Origin: TMED14 sp002167805
GTDB taxonomy: Bacteria; Bacteroidota; Bacteroidia; Flavobacteriales; Schleiferiaceae
Length of the DNA: 64,000 nt
Assembly: GCA_965655795.1 (NCBI GenBank)
Contig: CBFHHY010000010.1
Location: 1-64,000, forward strand
Direction of reading: 5' to 3'
Position numbers and translations under genes: made by a program. Shown in pieces: positions 52,274 through 59,802 of this stretch. The first letter of the stretch is position 1; each line of letters begins with the position of its first letter. The notes under the pieces were generated by a model. That model was given only the letters and a program-made list of their open reading frames with translations. It made no database searches and was not told where the DNA came from.

Positions 52274-55180
52274 ATGCGACAAATCTCACTTTTTATTCTC
52301 CTCGTTCTATCTTCTTTTTATTCTATTGCTCAAAATGGTCTTATCCGTGGTATTGTAATTGACCAAGAAACAGGGGAAACTATAATTGGGGCTGCAGTTA
52401 TATGCCAAACTTGTCTTTCCAACACAGCGACTGATTTAGATGGAGCTTTTTCTTTGAATGCTTCCCCAGGGGAACATAACATCGAAGTAAGTTATTTCAC
52501 CTATAAAACCTTAAAAATCAATGGAATCAATGTTGTTTCAGGGGAAACGTACTTAACGGGTAGTCTACAATTAGTTTCTGAGGATAACCTAAAGCTAGAC
52601 GAAGTAGTCATTGTAGCAGAAGTATCAAAAAATACTGAAACTGCGCTGCTTACATTAAAGAAAAAGGCAACACGAATCATCGATGGAATTTCATCTGCGA
52701 AAATTTCACAAATTGGTGATGGAACTGCTGTTGAAGCCGCAAAAAGAATTACTGGGGTTTCAATCGAGGGAGGGAAATACGTTTATATACGTGGACTTGG
52801 AGACCGCTACACAAAAACCACTTTAAACGGTTTAGATATCCCGGGACTTGATCCTGATAAAAACACGATACAAATGGATATTTTTCCAACAGATTTAATC
52901 AGTAATATAATTGTTACAAAATCTTTTACGGCTGATGAACCTGCAGATTTTACAGGAGGCCTTTTGAATATTGAAACAAAAGCATTCCCGGAAAAAAAGA
53001 TTTTCAAGATAGACGCTTCCACCAGTTACAATCCTTCTATGAATCTCAACCCGAGGTTTCTATCTTACAACGGTGGTTCAACAGATTTTCTCGGTTTTGA
53101 TGATGGAACCCGCAGACTTCCAGAACTTGCAAGAAGATACAATATTCCAACTCCCATTTCTGGAGCATCTGGTGAACAGGTAAATTCCTTTGTAAGAAGT
53201 TTTGATCCAAATTTAGGGACGCAGGAGCAGACAAGCCTTTTGGATCTTAGTCTCGGAATTTCATTAGGAAATCAATGGGAATGGAAGAATAAAGTAAATG
53301 GCAAAGGAGAAATCCCAAAACTGGGGTATATTTTTTCTATGTCTTACAAATCCAATTACAACTATTATAATGATGTTTTTTTCGGAGAATATCAACGCTA
53401 CAATAATCCGGATTCTTTGAACCTTCGCTATGCCACGACGCAAGAAGGGTCTATTGGAGAACAAAATGTTTTACTAGGCACCCTTGCTGGAATTGCCTAT
53501 AAAACAAACCTTAGCAAACTTCGGGTAACTTTAATGCATCTGCAAAATGGAATTAGTCGAGCTGGTAATTTCATTATTGACAATGACGGTGAAGCAGTGG
53601 GGCAATCAGGATATATCGCAGCCTCAGATAATTTAGAATATAATCAGCGGTCTTTAACAAATTTACTAATCAATGGGACAACTGTTAAACCGGAAAAGAA
53701 CATAGAAATAGATTGGCGAATCGCCCCAAACCTCTCTATTTCGACTGATCCCGACATTAGGAAAACGGCATTCACTTTTGAAGGAGATACTGCATTTATG
53801 GCTGGTGCCGGCGGTAACCCTTCTAGGATTTGGAGATACTTAAGAGAGATAAATATTCCAATGAAATTAAATGTAACAAAAAAAATCACCCTCTTTAATG
53901 AGCCATCAAAACTCAAATATGGTTTGGCAAACACGTTCAAAGCCAGATTCTACGAAATACTGTTTTTTGATATGCAATTTTTTGGTTCACAAAGCTGGGG
54001 AAATAATGCAGACCCTCAGCAAGTGCTGGCACCTCAAAATATATACCCAAATTCACCAAATCGAATTTATTATCAATCCGGAAATAATAACCCAAACCCT
54101 AACAGATACTCATCTAATAGTAATGTATTAGCAGCATACATATCCAATGAATTTGTTTTAAATATAAGACTAAAAGGGATCATAGGAATAAGAGCAGAGC
54201 ACTTCATTCAAAGACATACGGGCAGGGATCAATCCTTTGCCAGTGGCGATCAAATTAATGGAAAAAACTTAGAAAATGAATTAGTATTAAATGCCCTAGA
54301 CCTTTTCCCGTCACTCAATATAATATACTCATTAAACGAAAGTCAGAACCTACGTTTTTCTGGCTCAAGAACCGTTGCTAGACCTTCGTTTAAGGAACTC
54401 TCATTTGCTCAAATTGCAGATCCAATTACCAATAGAATTTTTAATGGGAGCTTTTTTAGCTATTCTGCTTGGAGTGGAGATCTTGTTGAGACGTACATAA
54501 ACAACCTTGATTTAAGGTGGGAAAAATTTATGAAACGCGGGCAAATGTTTTCAATTAGCGGTTTTTTCAAAGACTTTTCGAATCCTATAGAAATGGTCAG
54601 AATTGCTGAGCAGCAAACTAGTACTGAATTTCAACCTAGAAATGTGGGCAGGGGTACGATGTTAGGGACCGAAATAGAATGGAATACTTCATTAGAAATT
54701 GTATCTAAATACTTTAAGAATACATTTTTCAATGGAAATATTACTCTTATTAATTCTTCTTTAAGAATGAGTGATGTAGAATATAACTCGAGAAAAGACT
54801 ATGAGCGCAATGGTCAAAATGTAATAAATACCCGACAAATGGCCGGTCAATCCCCCTATGTTATCAATTCTGGACTATCTTTTTATAGTAGAAACAATGA
54901 ATCTAATTTTGGAGTCTACTACAACGTTAAAGGACCTACACTAAGTATTGTTGGCTTGGGGTTATTCCCCGATGTTTACTCCATGCCTTTTCATTCATTA
55001 AACGCAAGTTTTTCCTCGTCATTCGGGAAAGAAAGAAAAAATGACATAAAAGTTCGAGTCAGCAACCTATTGAATGATGAAAACTTTATGGCTTATCGAT
55101 CTTTTGGGGCCGACAACGAAATTTTTAGCCGTTATTTCCCTGGATTTAGCCTAAGCATAGGATGGACTTCAAACTTCTAG
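52274..55180 (+). CDS. TonB-dependent receptor with carboxypeptidase-regulatory-like domain
   Basis: A 968-residue outer-membrane importer. It has a signal peptide (to about residue 19, SIAQ) and an N-terminal beta-sandwich (LIRGIVIDQETGETIIGAAVICQ, residues 22-110). The plug follows (SSAKISQIGDGTAVEAAKRITGVSIEGGKYVYIRGLGDRYTKTTLNG...), then the barrel to the C-terminal FSLSIGWTSNF. No SusD-like gene is adjacent; the partner is the beta-helix lipoprotein upstream. The ligand is unknown; the phased hexamer operators suggest a nutrient-limitation role, possibly phosphate (inference). Confidence 0.92.
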   Translation: MRQISLFILLVLSSFYSIAQNGLIRGIVIDQETGETIIGAAVICQTCLSNTATDLDGAFSLNASPGEHNIEVSYFTYKTLKINGINVVSGETYLTGSLQLVSEDNLKLDEVVIVAEVSKNTETALLTLKKKATRIIDGISSAKISQIGDGTAVEAAKRITGVSIEGGKYVYIRGLGDRYTKTTLNGLDIPGLDPDKNTIQMDIFPTDLISNIIVTKSFTADEPADFTGGLLNIETKAFPEKKIFKIDASTSYNPSMNLNPRFLSYNGGSTDFLGFDDGTRRLPELARRYNIPTPISGASGEQVNSFVRSFDPNLGTQEQTSLLDLSLGISLGNQWEWKNKVNGKGEIPKLGYIFSMSYKSNYNYYNDVFFGEYQRYNNPDSLNLRYATTQEGSIGEQNVLLGTLAGIAYKTNLSKLRVTLMHLQNGISRAGNFIIDNDGEAVGQSGYIAASDNLEYNQRSLTNLLINGTTVKPEKNIEIDWRIAPNLSISTDPDIRKTAFTFEGDTAFMAGAGGNPSRIWRYLREINIPMKLNVTKKITLFNEPSKLKYGLANTFKARFYEILFFDMQFFGSQSWGNNADPQQVLAPQNIYPNSPNRIYYQSGNNNPNPNRYSSNSNVLAAYISNEFVLNIRLKGIIGIRAEHFIQRHTGRDQSFASGDQINGKNLENELVLNALDLFPSLNIIYSLNESQNLRFSGSRTVARPSFKELSFAQIADPITNRIFNGSFFSYSAWSGDLVETYINNLDLRWEKFMKRGQMFSISGFFKDFSNPIEMVRIAEQQTSTEFQPRNVGRGTMLGTEIEWNTSLEIVSKYFKNTFFNGNITLINSSLRMSDVEYNSRKDYERNGQNVINTRQMAGQSPYVINSGLSFYSRNNESNFGVYYNVKGPTLSIVGLGLFPDVYSMPFHSLNASFSSSFGKERKNDIKVRVSNLLNDENFMAYRSFGADNEIFSRYFPGFSLSIGWTSNF

Positions 55181-55251
55181 ACGAATAGAGATGAAATTCA
55201 GTACTATTGCAATTATATGAAATCAAATTACATAAGTGTTTCACTACAGGG

Positions 55252-55275
55252 TTGAGTTGTGTGTTGCAACTATTG
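55252..55275 (+). repeat. left direct repeat bordering the prenylquinone module
   Basis: A 24-bp segment that begins TTGAGTTGTG and ends TGCAACTATTG. It matches the 22-bp segment at 58501-58522 except for a 2-bp insertion and two substitutions. AGTTG and CAACT inside it can form a small hairpin. It merges into element B. Confidence 0.55.
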
Positions 55276-55327
55276 AAAAAATGGGGGAGCCGTCAAAGAC
55301 CAAGAGGTCATTATTGACCTCTTTTTT
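55262..55327 (+). repeat. repeat element B, ending in a terminator
   Basis: About 66 bp resembling element A at 49759 in order and orientation (GCAACT, TTGAA, GGGGGAGCC, GAGGTCATT-TTGACCTC, T run). Its terminal hairpin AAGAGGTCA/TGACCTCTT (55302-55310 with 55315-55323) plus a T run is the likely terminator of the TonB receptor gene ending at 55180. Confidence 0.6.
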
Positions 55328-55341
55328 ATTTGCGCCCCTGA

Positions 55342-56235
55342 CTAAAGTATAAGCCCAAGTGGGTAAAAAAGGTACTCAACAAAAAACAAGACCCAATAAA
55401 ATCGGTAAAATACTTTTACGTCCCTATTGATAAAAGGATTGGCTTTTAACGAGCCCAATAAAAACAACACCCATACTACAAAATGAAAAGAAGACAAGAA
55501 TACTGTATTAAAACCCGGCAGCCCAATAAAACCCCAGATAACAAGGGTTAAGTAAGAAAAGGACACCAAAGAAATAGCCCCGCGAAAAACCCACCGAGAA
55601 CCGCGGTTAACAGCTAACGTTTCTATTCCATGATTGCGGTCTCCTTTGATATCTGGTATGTCCTTTAACCAGGCAATTCCAATACTAAAAAGAATCATAA
55701 ACATTACCAGGGGCCCCATATATATTGGGAATTCAAGCGTCTCCGCAATTTCCCATTGAAAGTGCAAGAACATAAGAATATTAACCAATACTCCACGAAC
55801 CAAGGTTATACTAAATGCGGCGCCAAGATGGTGCTTTTTAAATTTTAATGGAGGGACTGAATAGGCCGTTCCCAAAACCCCGACGATTAATACTAGTGCG
55901 AACATAAGCCATCCGGCCCAGTAGGCCGAAATAACGGAAACAAGAGCACTAACCGTGATTATGACTCGCGCAGTACTTCTACCAATTTCCCCAGACGCCA
56001 AAGGCAAATGGGGCTTATTTAGCTTATCTAATTCAATATCAGTTATTTGATTAAGGCCAACTATGTATAGATTGCACCCGATAGCAGAAATAAGCGTTAA
56101 GAGAAAAAGTGCAATTTGGTTTTTTACCTCCGCCTGCGGGTACGCGGACATAAAGTATAAAGACCCCGTACTGAACAGGGATCCGATTATGGTATGGGGC
56201 CGACTGAATCGCCAGGCTATTGAAAATAATTTCAT
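55342..56235 (-). CDS. UbiA-family aromatic prenyltransferase, homogentisate phytyl/prenyl type
   Basis: A polytopic membrane enzyme of 297 residues that joins a prenyl diphosphate to an aromatic ring. The first Asp-rich motif NQITDIELDKLNKPHLPLASGE (from residue 62) and the second, KDIPDIKGDR (residues 191-200), match plant and cyanobacterial homogentisate phytyl- or solanesyltransferases (VTE2/HPT) more than MenA or UbiA. YSVPPL is another shared block. It overlaps the methyltransferase gene by 4 bp. Local G+C is higher than in neighbouring genes. Confidence 0.85.
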   Translation of the reverse strand: MKLFSIAWRFSRPHTIIGSLFSTGSLYFMSAYPQAEVKNQIALFLLTLISAIGCNLYIVGLNQITDIELDKLNKPHLPLASGEIGRSTARVIITVSALVSVISAYWAGWLMFALVLIVGVLGTAYSVPPLKFKKHHLGAAFSITLVRGVLVNILMFLHFQWEIAETLEFPIYMGPLVMFMILFSIGIAWLKDIPDIKGDRNHGIETLAVNRGSRWVFRGAISLVSFSYLTLVIWGFIGLPGFNTVFLSSFHFVVWVLFLLGSLKANPFINRDVKVFYRFYWVLFFVEYLFYPLGLIL

Positions 56236-56954
56236 TCACATTTTTTTTTGCTTCCAACTAAAGCACTTACTCGGCCAAATGAGAAAGGTACCATTTCAAC
56301 GCTCCAATTAAAAGAAGAATCACTTACCTTTTCAGCGAGTTGACAAAGATAGCTAGGAGAAGGCGCACGAAGAACCGATACGAGTCCGTCCCAACAAGTA
56401 ACAAACGGAATAACGGGTAATAGATAAGTCCAAAAAAGACGTGCCCATGAAAAGGATGAAACAAATGGAGCCAGCAGAAAATGCAACGGCCCGGTCAGAA
56501 AAAATATTCCTATAAATGTAAACAAAGAAGGGGTCAATGGTTCCGCCACTAGCGCCCAATTTCCCTTAGACATTTTAAGCAAAATTTGTTCCTGTTCTTG
56601 AGTATTAAAATGATGAAACGCATTGAACATGGTATAGCCATCTGACGGAGGCAATTCATCTGACAAAACATCGATATCCAAAATGGTTTTGTCCGAAGGG
56701 TAACGGTCAGAAAAGGTCAGGGTCAATTCAATACTTGAATTCTCCTCCCATGTCTTTTTCAACATTCGAGCAGGACCTCCGGTTCCGCTAGCTAAGTCAA
56801 GCCAATCTTGTTTCGAACTTTCAAAACTAGCCCCTTTAAGGTCTTTGTATGGATTCAATAGACGAATGCAAAAACGGATATAATCCATTTGCCATCGGCG
56901 CCAATGAGATGGAAACCAAGGTTGATCTTCGAATTCAAATCCTTTCGCAGCCAT
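56232..56954 (-). CDS. class I SAM-dependent methyltransferase, membrane-associated
   Basis: A 240-residue protein. SAM-binding motif I is WLDLASGTGGPARML (residues 51-65). The post-I acidic position follows at FSDRYPSD and motif II-like at YTMFNAFHHF. Two hydrophobic stretches (about 144-165 and 170-188) suggest a membrane-bound, lipophilic substrate. The start at 56954 is chosen because a longer frame would run into the divergent gene at 57001. Cotranscription with the prenyltransferase suggests that it methylates the prenylated ring, though head-group or other targets are possible. Confidence 0.75.
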   Translation of the reverse strand: MAAKGFEFEDQPWFPSHWRRWQMDYIRFCIRLLNPYKDLKGASFESSKQDWLDLASGTGGPARMLKKTWEENSSIELTLTFSDRYPSDKTILDIDVLSDELPPSDGYTMFNAFHHFNTQEQEQILLKMSKGNWALVAEPLTPSLFTFIGIFFLTGPLHFLLAPFVSSFSWARLFWTYLLPVIPFVTCWDGLVSVLRAPSPSYLCQLAEKVSDSSFNWSVEMVPFSFGRVSALVGSKKKCE

Positions 56955-57000
56955 GTTGTGAAGGTATGCCTTATTGAACCGATTCACTACCTTCGGAAAC

Positions 57001-58464
57001 ATGACAGAATTCCTTTGGTTTGGGGTGCTTATAGCAGCCGCAACAATTCTAACTGCCTTTGGTGAAATATCGGCTCGAAAAGGCTGGATCTCTCTATTTA
57101 ATGCACGAAAAGGAGTACATGTAACCGTAGCCCTTTGTTGTGCTCTAGCCATTGAATTGATTCCCATAAACAAATGGTTCATTGGAGCTGTGGGAGCAAT
57201 CGTTATCTTACTTCTATACAGTGTATCCAAGAAGTGGTTTTCCATTGATAATACCCATAACCGCACGAGTTGGGGGATCTTCTATTTTGGCCTCAGTTAC
57301 TTTCTGCTACTCATTTTCTGGGGAGAAAAATCTCCTATAACCGTAGTTTTGGCCATGGCGGTCATGGGCTTGGCCGATGCAATGGCCGCTCTCGTCGGTC
57401 GAAGCTTTCCTATCCCTAAGTTGAAACTTGGGAATGAAGACAAGTCATGGGCTGGCAGCGGCAGCTTTTTCATGATCAGTTCTATTCTATTGTTTGGTGC
57501 GCTTCATCTGCTGAATTGGTTGAATTACCCCATTGCAATGTTGGTTCTTTTTGGTTTTGTTCTCTGGTTAACCCTAATTGAAAATAGCTCCGCAAATGGT
57601 AGTGACAACCTAAGTGTTCCTTTAGTTTTCGGAGTGCTTTTCCCATTTTTATTTGGACCACTGAGCCGAATTGAAGTGGCGAGTCGTTTTCTTGAAATAC
57701 TTCCATTTGTCACTCTATTCGGCCTACTTAGTTTTCGTTCTAAAAGCCTCTCTAGTTCGGGGACTATTACTGCCATTTCCTTGGGGGTTTTACTTTACAG
57801 CCTAGGTGGCTGGATCTTTGTTGTCCCGATTATAGCTTTTTTTATAAGCGGCTCAGTTTTGAGTCGCTTACTACAGACTAATGAGCAGGTCCTTGAGAAA
57901 ACTGGGGCCCGTGATCCCCTCCAAGTTATCGCGAATGGCGGAGTTCCTCTTCTTGCATTACTCTTGGGAGTTTTCGGCGGCAACATGGATTGGGCGATAA
58001 TGGGGTTTTTGGGATCTGTAGCATCGGCGACATCGGATACTTGGTCGACTGAATGGGGTATGCGATTCGGAGGTACTCCAAGGCATATTTTGAATCTGTC
58101 ACCTATTGAAAAGGGACTTTCTGGAGGCGTAACTTTGCCCGGTTTCATGGGAGCTCTAGGCGGCTCTGTGTTCATCGCATCAATGGGCCTTTTCTTTATG
58201 GCTTTTGGAAATTGGTTTTGGGCAATAATTGTCATTGGGGTCTTTGGATCTGTAACAGACTCACTTCTCGGCTTACTCCAAGCAAAATATCAACTACCCG
58301 AATCGGATGATCAGTTACCGAATTTGACAGAAAAGAAAGTATGGAACGGCATCACATTAAAAAAAGTGAAAGGATTAAAATGGATTGGAAATGATGTCGT
58401 TAACTTTTGCTCGAGTCTTCTTGCTCTCTTCGCCAGTTTTCTATTTGCTGCAATAACTCTCTAA
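57001..58464 (+). CDS. phytol kinase / DUF92 (phytyl-phosphate kinase-like) fusion protein
   Basis: A polytopic membrane protein of 487 residues. The N-terminal half (about 1-220) is a dolichol/phytol-kinase-like CTP-dependent kinase: FNARKGVH, MGLADAMAALVGRSFPIPKLK and KSWAGSGSFF match the VTE5 pattern. The C-terminal half (about 245-487) is DUF92, the family of plant VTE6: TGARDPLQVIANGGVPLLALL, GSVASATSDTWSTEWG and KGLSGGVTLPG. Together they would turn phytol into phytyl diphosphate. I chose the ATG at 57001; an earlier one at 56974 leaves almost no divergent spacer. Confidence 0.82.
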   Translation: MTEFLWFGVLIAAATILTAFGEISARKGWISLFNARKGVHVTVALCCALAIELIPINKWFIGAVGAIVILLLYSVSKKWFSIDNTHNRTSWGIFYFGLSYFLLLIFWGEKSPITVVLAMAVMGLADAMAALVGRSFPIPKLKLGNEDKSWAGSGSFFMISSILLFGALHLLNWLNYPIAMLVLFGFVLWLTLIENSSANGSDNLSVPLVFGVLFPFLFGPLSRIEVASRFLEILPFVTLFGLLSFRSKSLSSSGTITAISLGVLLYSLGGWIFVVPIIAFFISGSVLSRLLQTNEQVLEKTGARDPLQVIANGGVPLLALLLGVFGGNMDWAIMGFLGSVASATSDTWSTEWGMRFGGTPRHILNLSPIEKGLSGGVTLPGFMGALGGSVFIASMGLFFMAFGNWFWAIIVIGVFGSVTDSLLGLLQAKYQLPESDDQLPNLTEKKVWNGITLKKVKGLKWIGNDVVNFCSSLLALFASFLFAAITL

Positions 58465-58500
58465 GCTGCGACCATGGTAAAAGGTTTTCCACGTAAACCA

Positions 58501-58522
58501 TTGAGTTGTGCTGCAACTTTTG
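58501..58522 (+). repeat. right direct repeat bordering the prenylquinone module
   Basis: A 22-bp segment beginning TTGAGTTGTG and ending CTGCAACTTTTG, closely matching the left copy (55252-55275) in the same orientation. The rest of element B (GGGGGAGCC and terminator) is absent here. Confidence 0.55.
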
Positions 58523-58559
58523 TCTAAAAACAAATAATGGCATAAGCCTGAGAGATCCT

Positions 58560-58567
58560 TATATTTG
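58560..58567 (+). promoter_or_regulatory. -7 box of the SPOR-domain gene
   Basis: TATATTTG is a full match to TAnnTTTG and lies 26 bases before the ATG at 58594. No TTTG -33 element is seen at a normal distance. The region just upstream can pair AACAAATA with TATTTGTT, enclosing the -7 box edge. Confidence 0.45.
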
Positions 58568-58593
58568 TTTAAATCCGTAATTACAAGTGCCTT

Positions 58594-59706
58594 ATGCGTA
58601 ATCTTATTCTATTTGCTTTTCTTTCTATTTTTTCATTTAGCTCATTTGCTCAAGGTGCAGCGCAAATGGCGTATGGAATAGGTGCCACTTATTTTATGAA
58701 AGATGAAGGCTCTGCTTTTGGTTCTTGGGGAAGTAATGAAGGAGGCTTAGACGGATTCAATGTCACTGCAAACTTGAATTTTGACATGCTTATTTGGGAC
58801 AATTACTTCGTACGCCTTGGAAGCGATGTGCACTATTTTAGGGCAATTGAAACAAATAAAACCTCAAACATTGCCGGTATCTCACCACATTTCGGATTAG
58901 GAAAAATATCTGCATTAGAAAACGGCCATGTGTTGCGTTATGGATTGACAATGGGAATCTCTCAAATAAGAACCTGGGAAAAAGATAGGAATTTGGGGAC
59001 AACAACTGCTATCAATGCCTCTTCATTTCTTTGGGGGTCTTTGGCAGTACCCGCCGGCATTTCATTTCGATATGAAATACCCAGTGATAAACGAACTTAT
59101 TATATTGGTGCGGACTACCGTTATTTAATGTTTGATGATGGAATTGACGGCGTTGGAGTTGGGCGTCGAGTAGGCTATGATGATCAAATGTTAACCTTCT
59201 CATTTGGAGTAAATAATAAAAAGAAATACCGCTCTAAAAAACTTGCATCCTTAGAGAGTGAAGCAGCTAAATCTCGAGCTGTTACCAGCCTGAAAAAAGA
59301 GCTTATTCAAGCAAGAGAAGAAAGTGATATGGTAAAAGATGAGCTTGAAGTAGCCAACTTAAAAATTACTGAAGTCAATCGCCAACTAGATTCTATAGAA
59401 TTGTTTGCAACACAAACTCAAGAACAAGGCGCTACAGCCAAAAACGTAGAAAAAGAATCTCAAGGTAAACAAATTCCACTACCCCCTCTTACTAAAGGGT
59501 CATATGTTGTAGTCATAGGCTCTTTTGAAAACAAGTCTCTTGCGTCAAAATATAGTGCCTCCATCGACTATGGATTACCTATTAATATGTTCAAGGCCAA
59601 TAATAATTACTATCGGGTTTTTCTTGGGCCTTTCCCTTCTTTTTCAAGAGCTAAGGAGGTGCTTAATGATGTTCCAGGAAGAGCCTGGATTCTTAGGAAA
59701 AAGTAA
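58594..59706 (+). CDS. outer-membrane beta-barrel-like protein with C-terminal SPOR domain
   Basis: A 370-residue secreted protein: signal peptide (to about residue 19, SSFAQ), a small beta-barrel-like region (about 20-205), a coiled coil (about 215-280, rich in Glu and Lys) and a C-terminal SPOR domain (about 300-370, GSYVVVIGSFENKSLASKY...NNYYRVFLGPFPSFSRAKEVL). SPOR domains bind denuded peptidoglycan, so it may link outer membrane and wall, perhaps at division sites. No other family is recognised. Confidence 0.8.
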   Translation: MRNLILFAFLSIFSFSSFAQGAAQMAYGIGATYFMKDEGSAFGSWGSNEGGLDGFNVTANLNFDMLIWDNYFVRLGSDVHYFRAIETNKTSNIAGISPHFGLGKISALENGHVLRYGLTMGISQIRTWEKDRNLGTTTAINASSFLWGSLAVPAGISFRYEIPSDKRTYYIGADYRYLMFDDGIDGVGVGRRVGYDDQMLTFSFGVNNKKKYRSKKLASLESEAAKSRAVTSLKKELIQAREESDMVKDELEVANLKITEVNRQLDSIELFATQTQEQGATAKNVEKESQGKQIPLPPLTKGSYVVVIGSFENKSLASKYSASIDYGLPINMFKANNNYYRVFLGPFPSFSRAKEVLNDVPGRAWILRKK

Positions 59707-59773
59707 AGTAAAAACTTTTTTAGTTTAGGGTTCATTCTTTTCAAGTGAATTAGCCAACCCTTCTGAAGGAAAG

Positions 59774-59781
59774 TATATTTG
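59774..59781 (+). promoter_or_regulatory. -7 box of the M16 peptidase operon
   Basis: TATATTTG matches TAnnTTTG. It overlaps the upstream in-frame TTG at 59779, which therefore cannot be the start codon, and lies 21 bases before the ATG at 59803. Confidence 0.55.
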
Positions 59782-59802
59782 TCGCTCAATAATAATTCTA
59801 TC

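Noticed and set aside
56955..57266. 104-residue extension of the methyltransferase start
   Set aside because: It is antisense to the phytol kinase gene and has no methyltransferase similarity; the shorter start gives a standard domain.
55252..58522. Integron-type attC sites or an integrative element at the repeats around the prenylquinone genes
   Set aside because: The repeats do not fit the RYYYAAC/GTTRRRY pattern, and no integrase or transposase gene is nearby. They are kept only as unexplained repeats.
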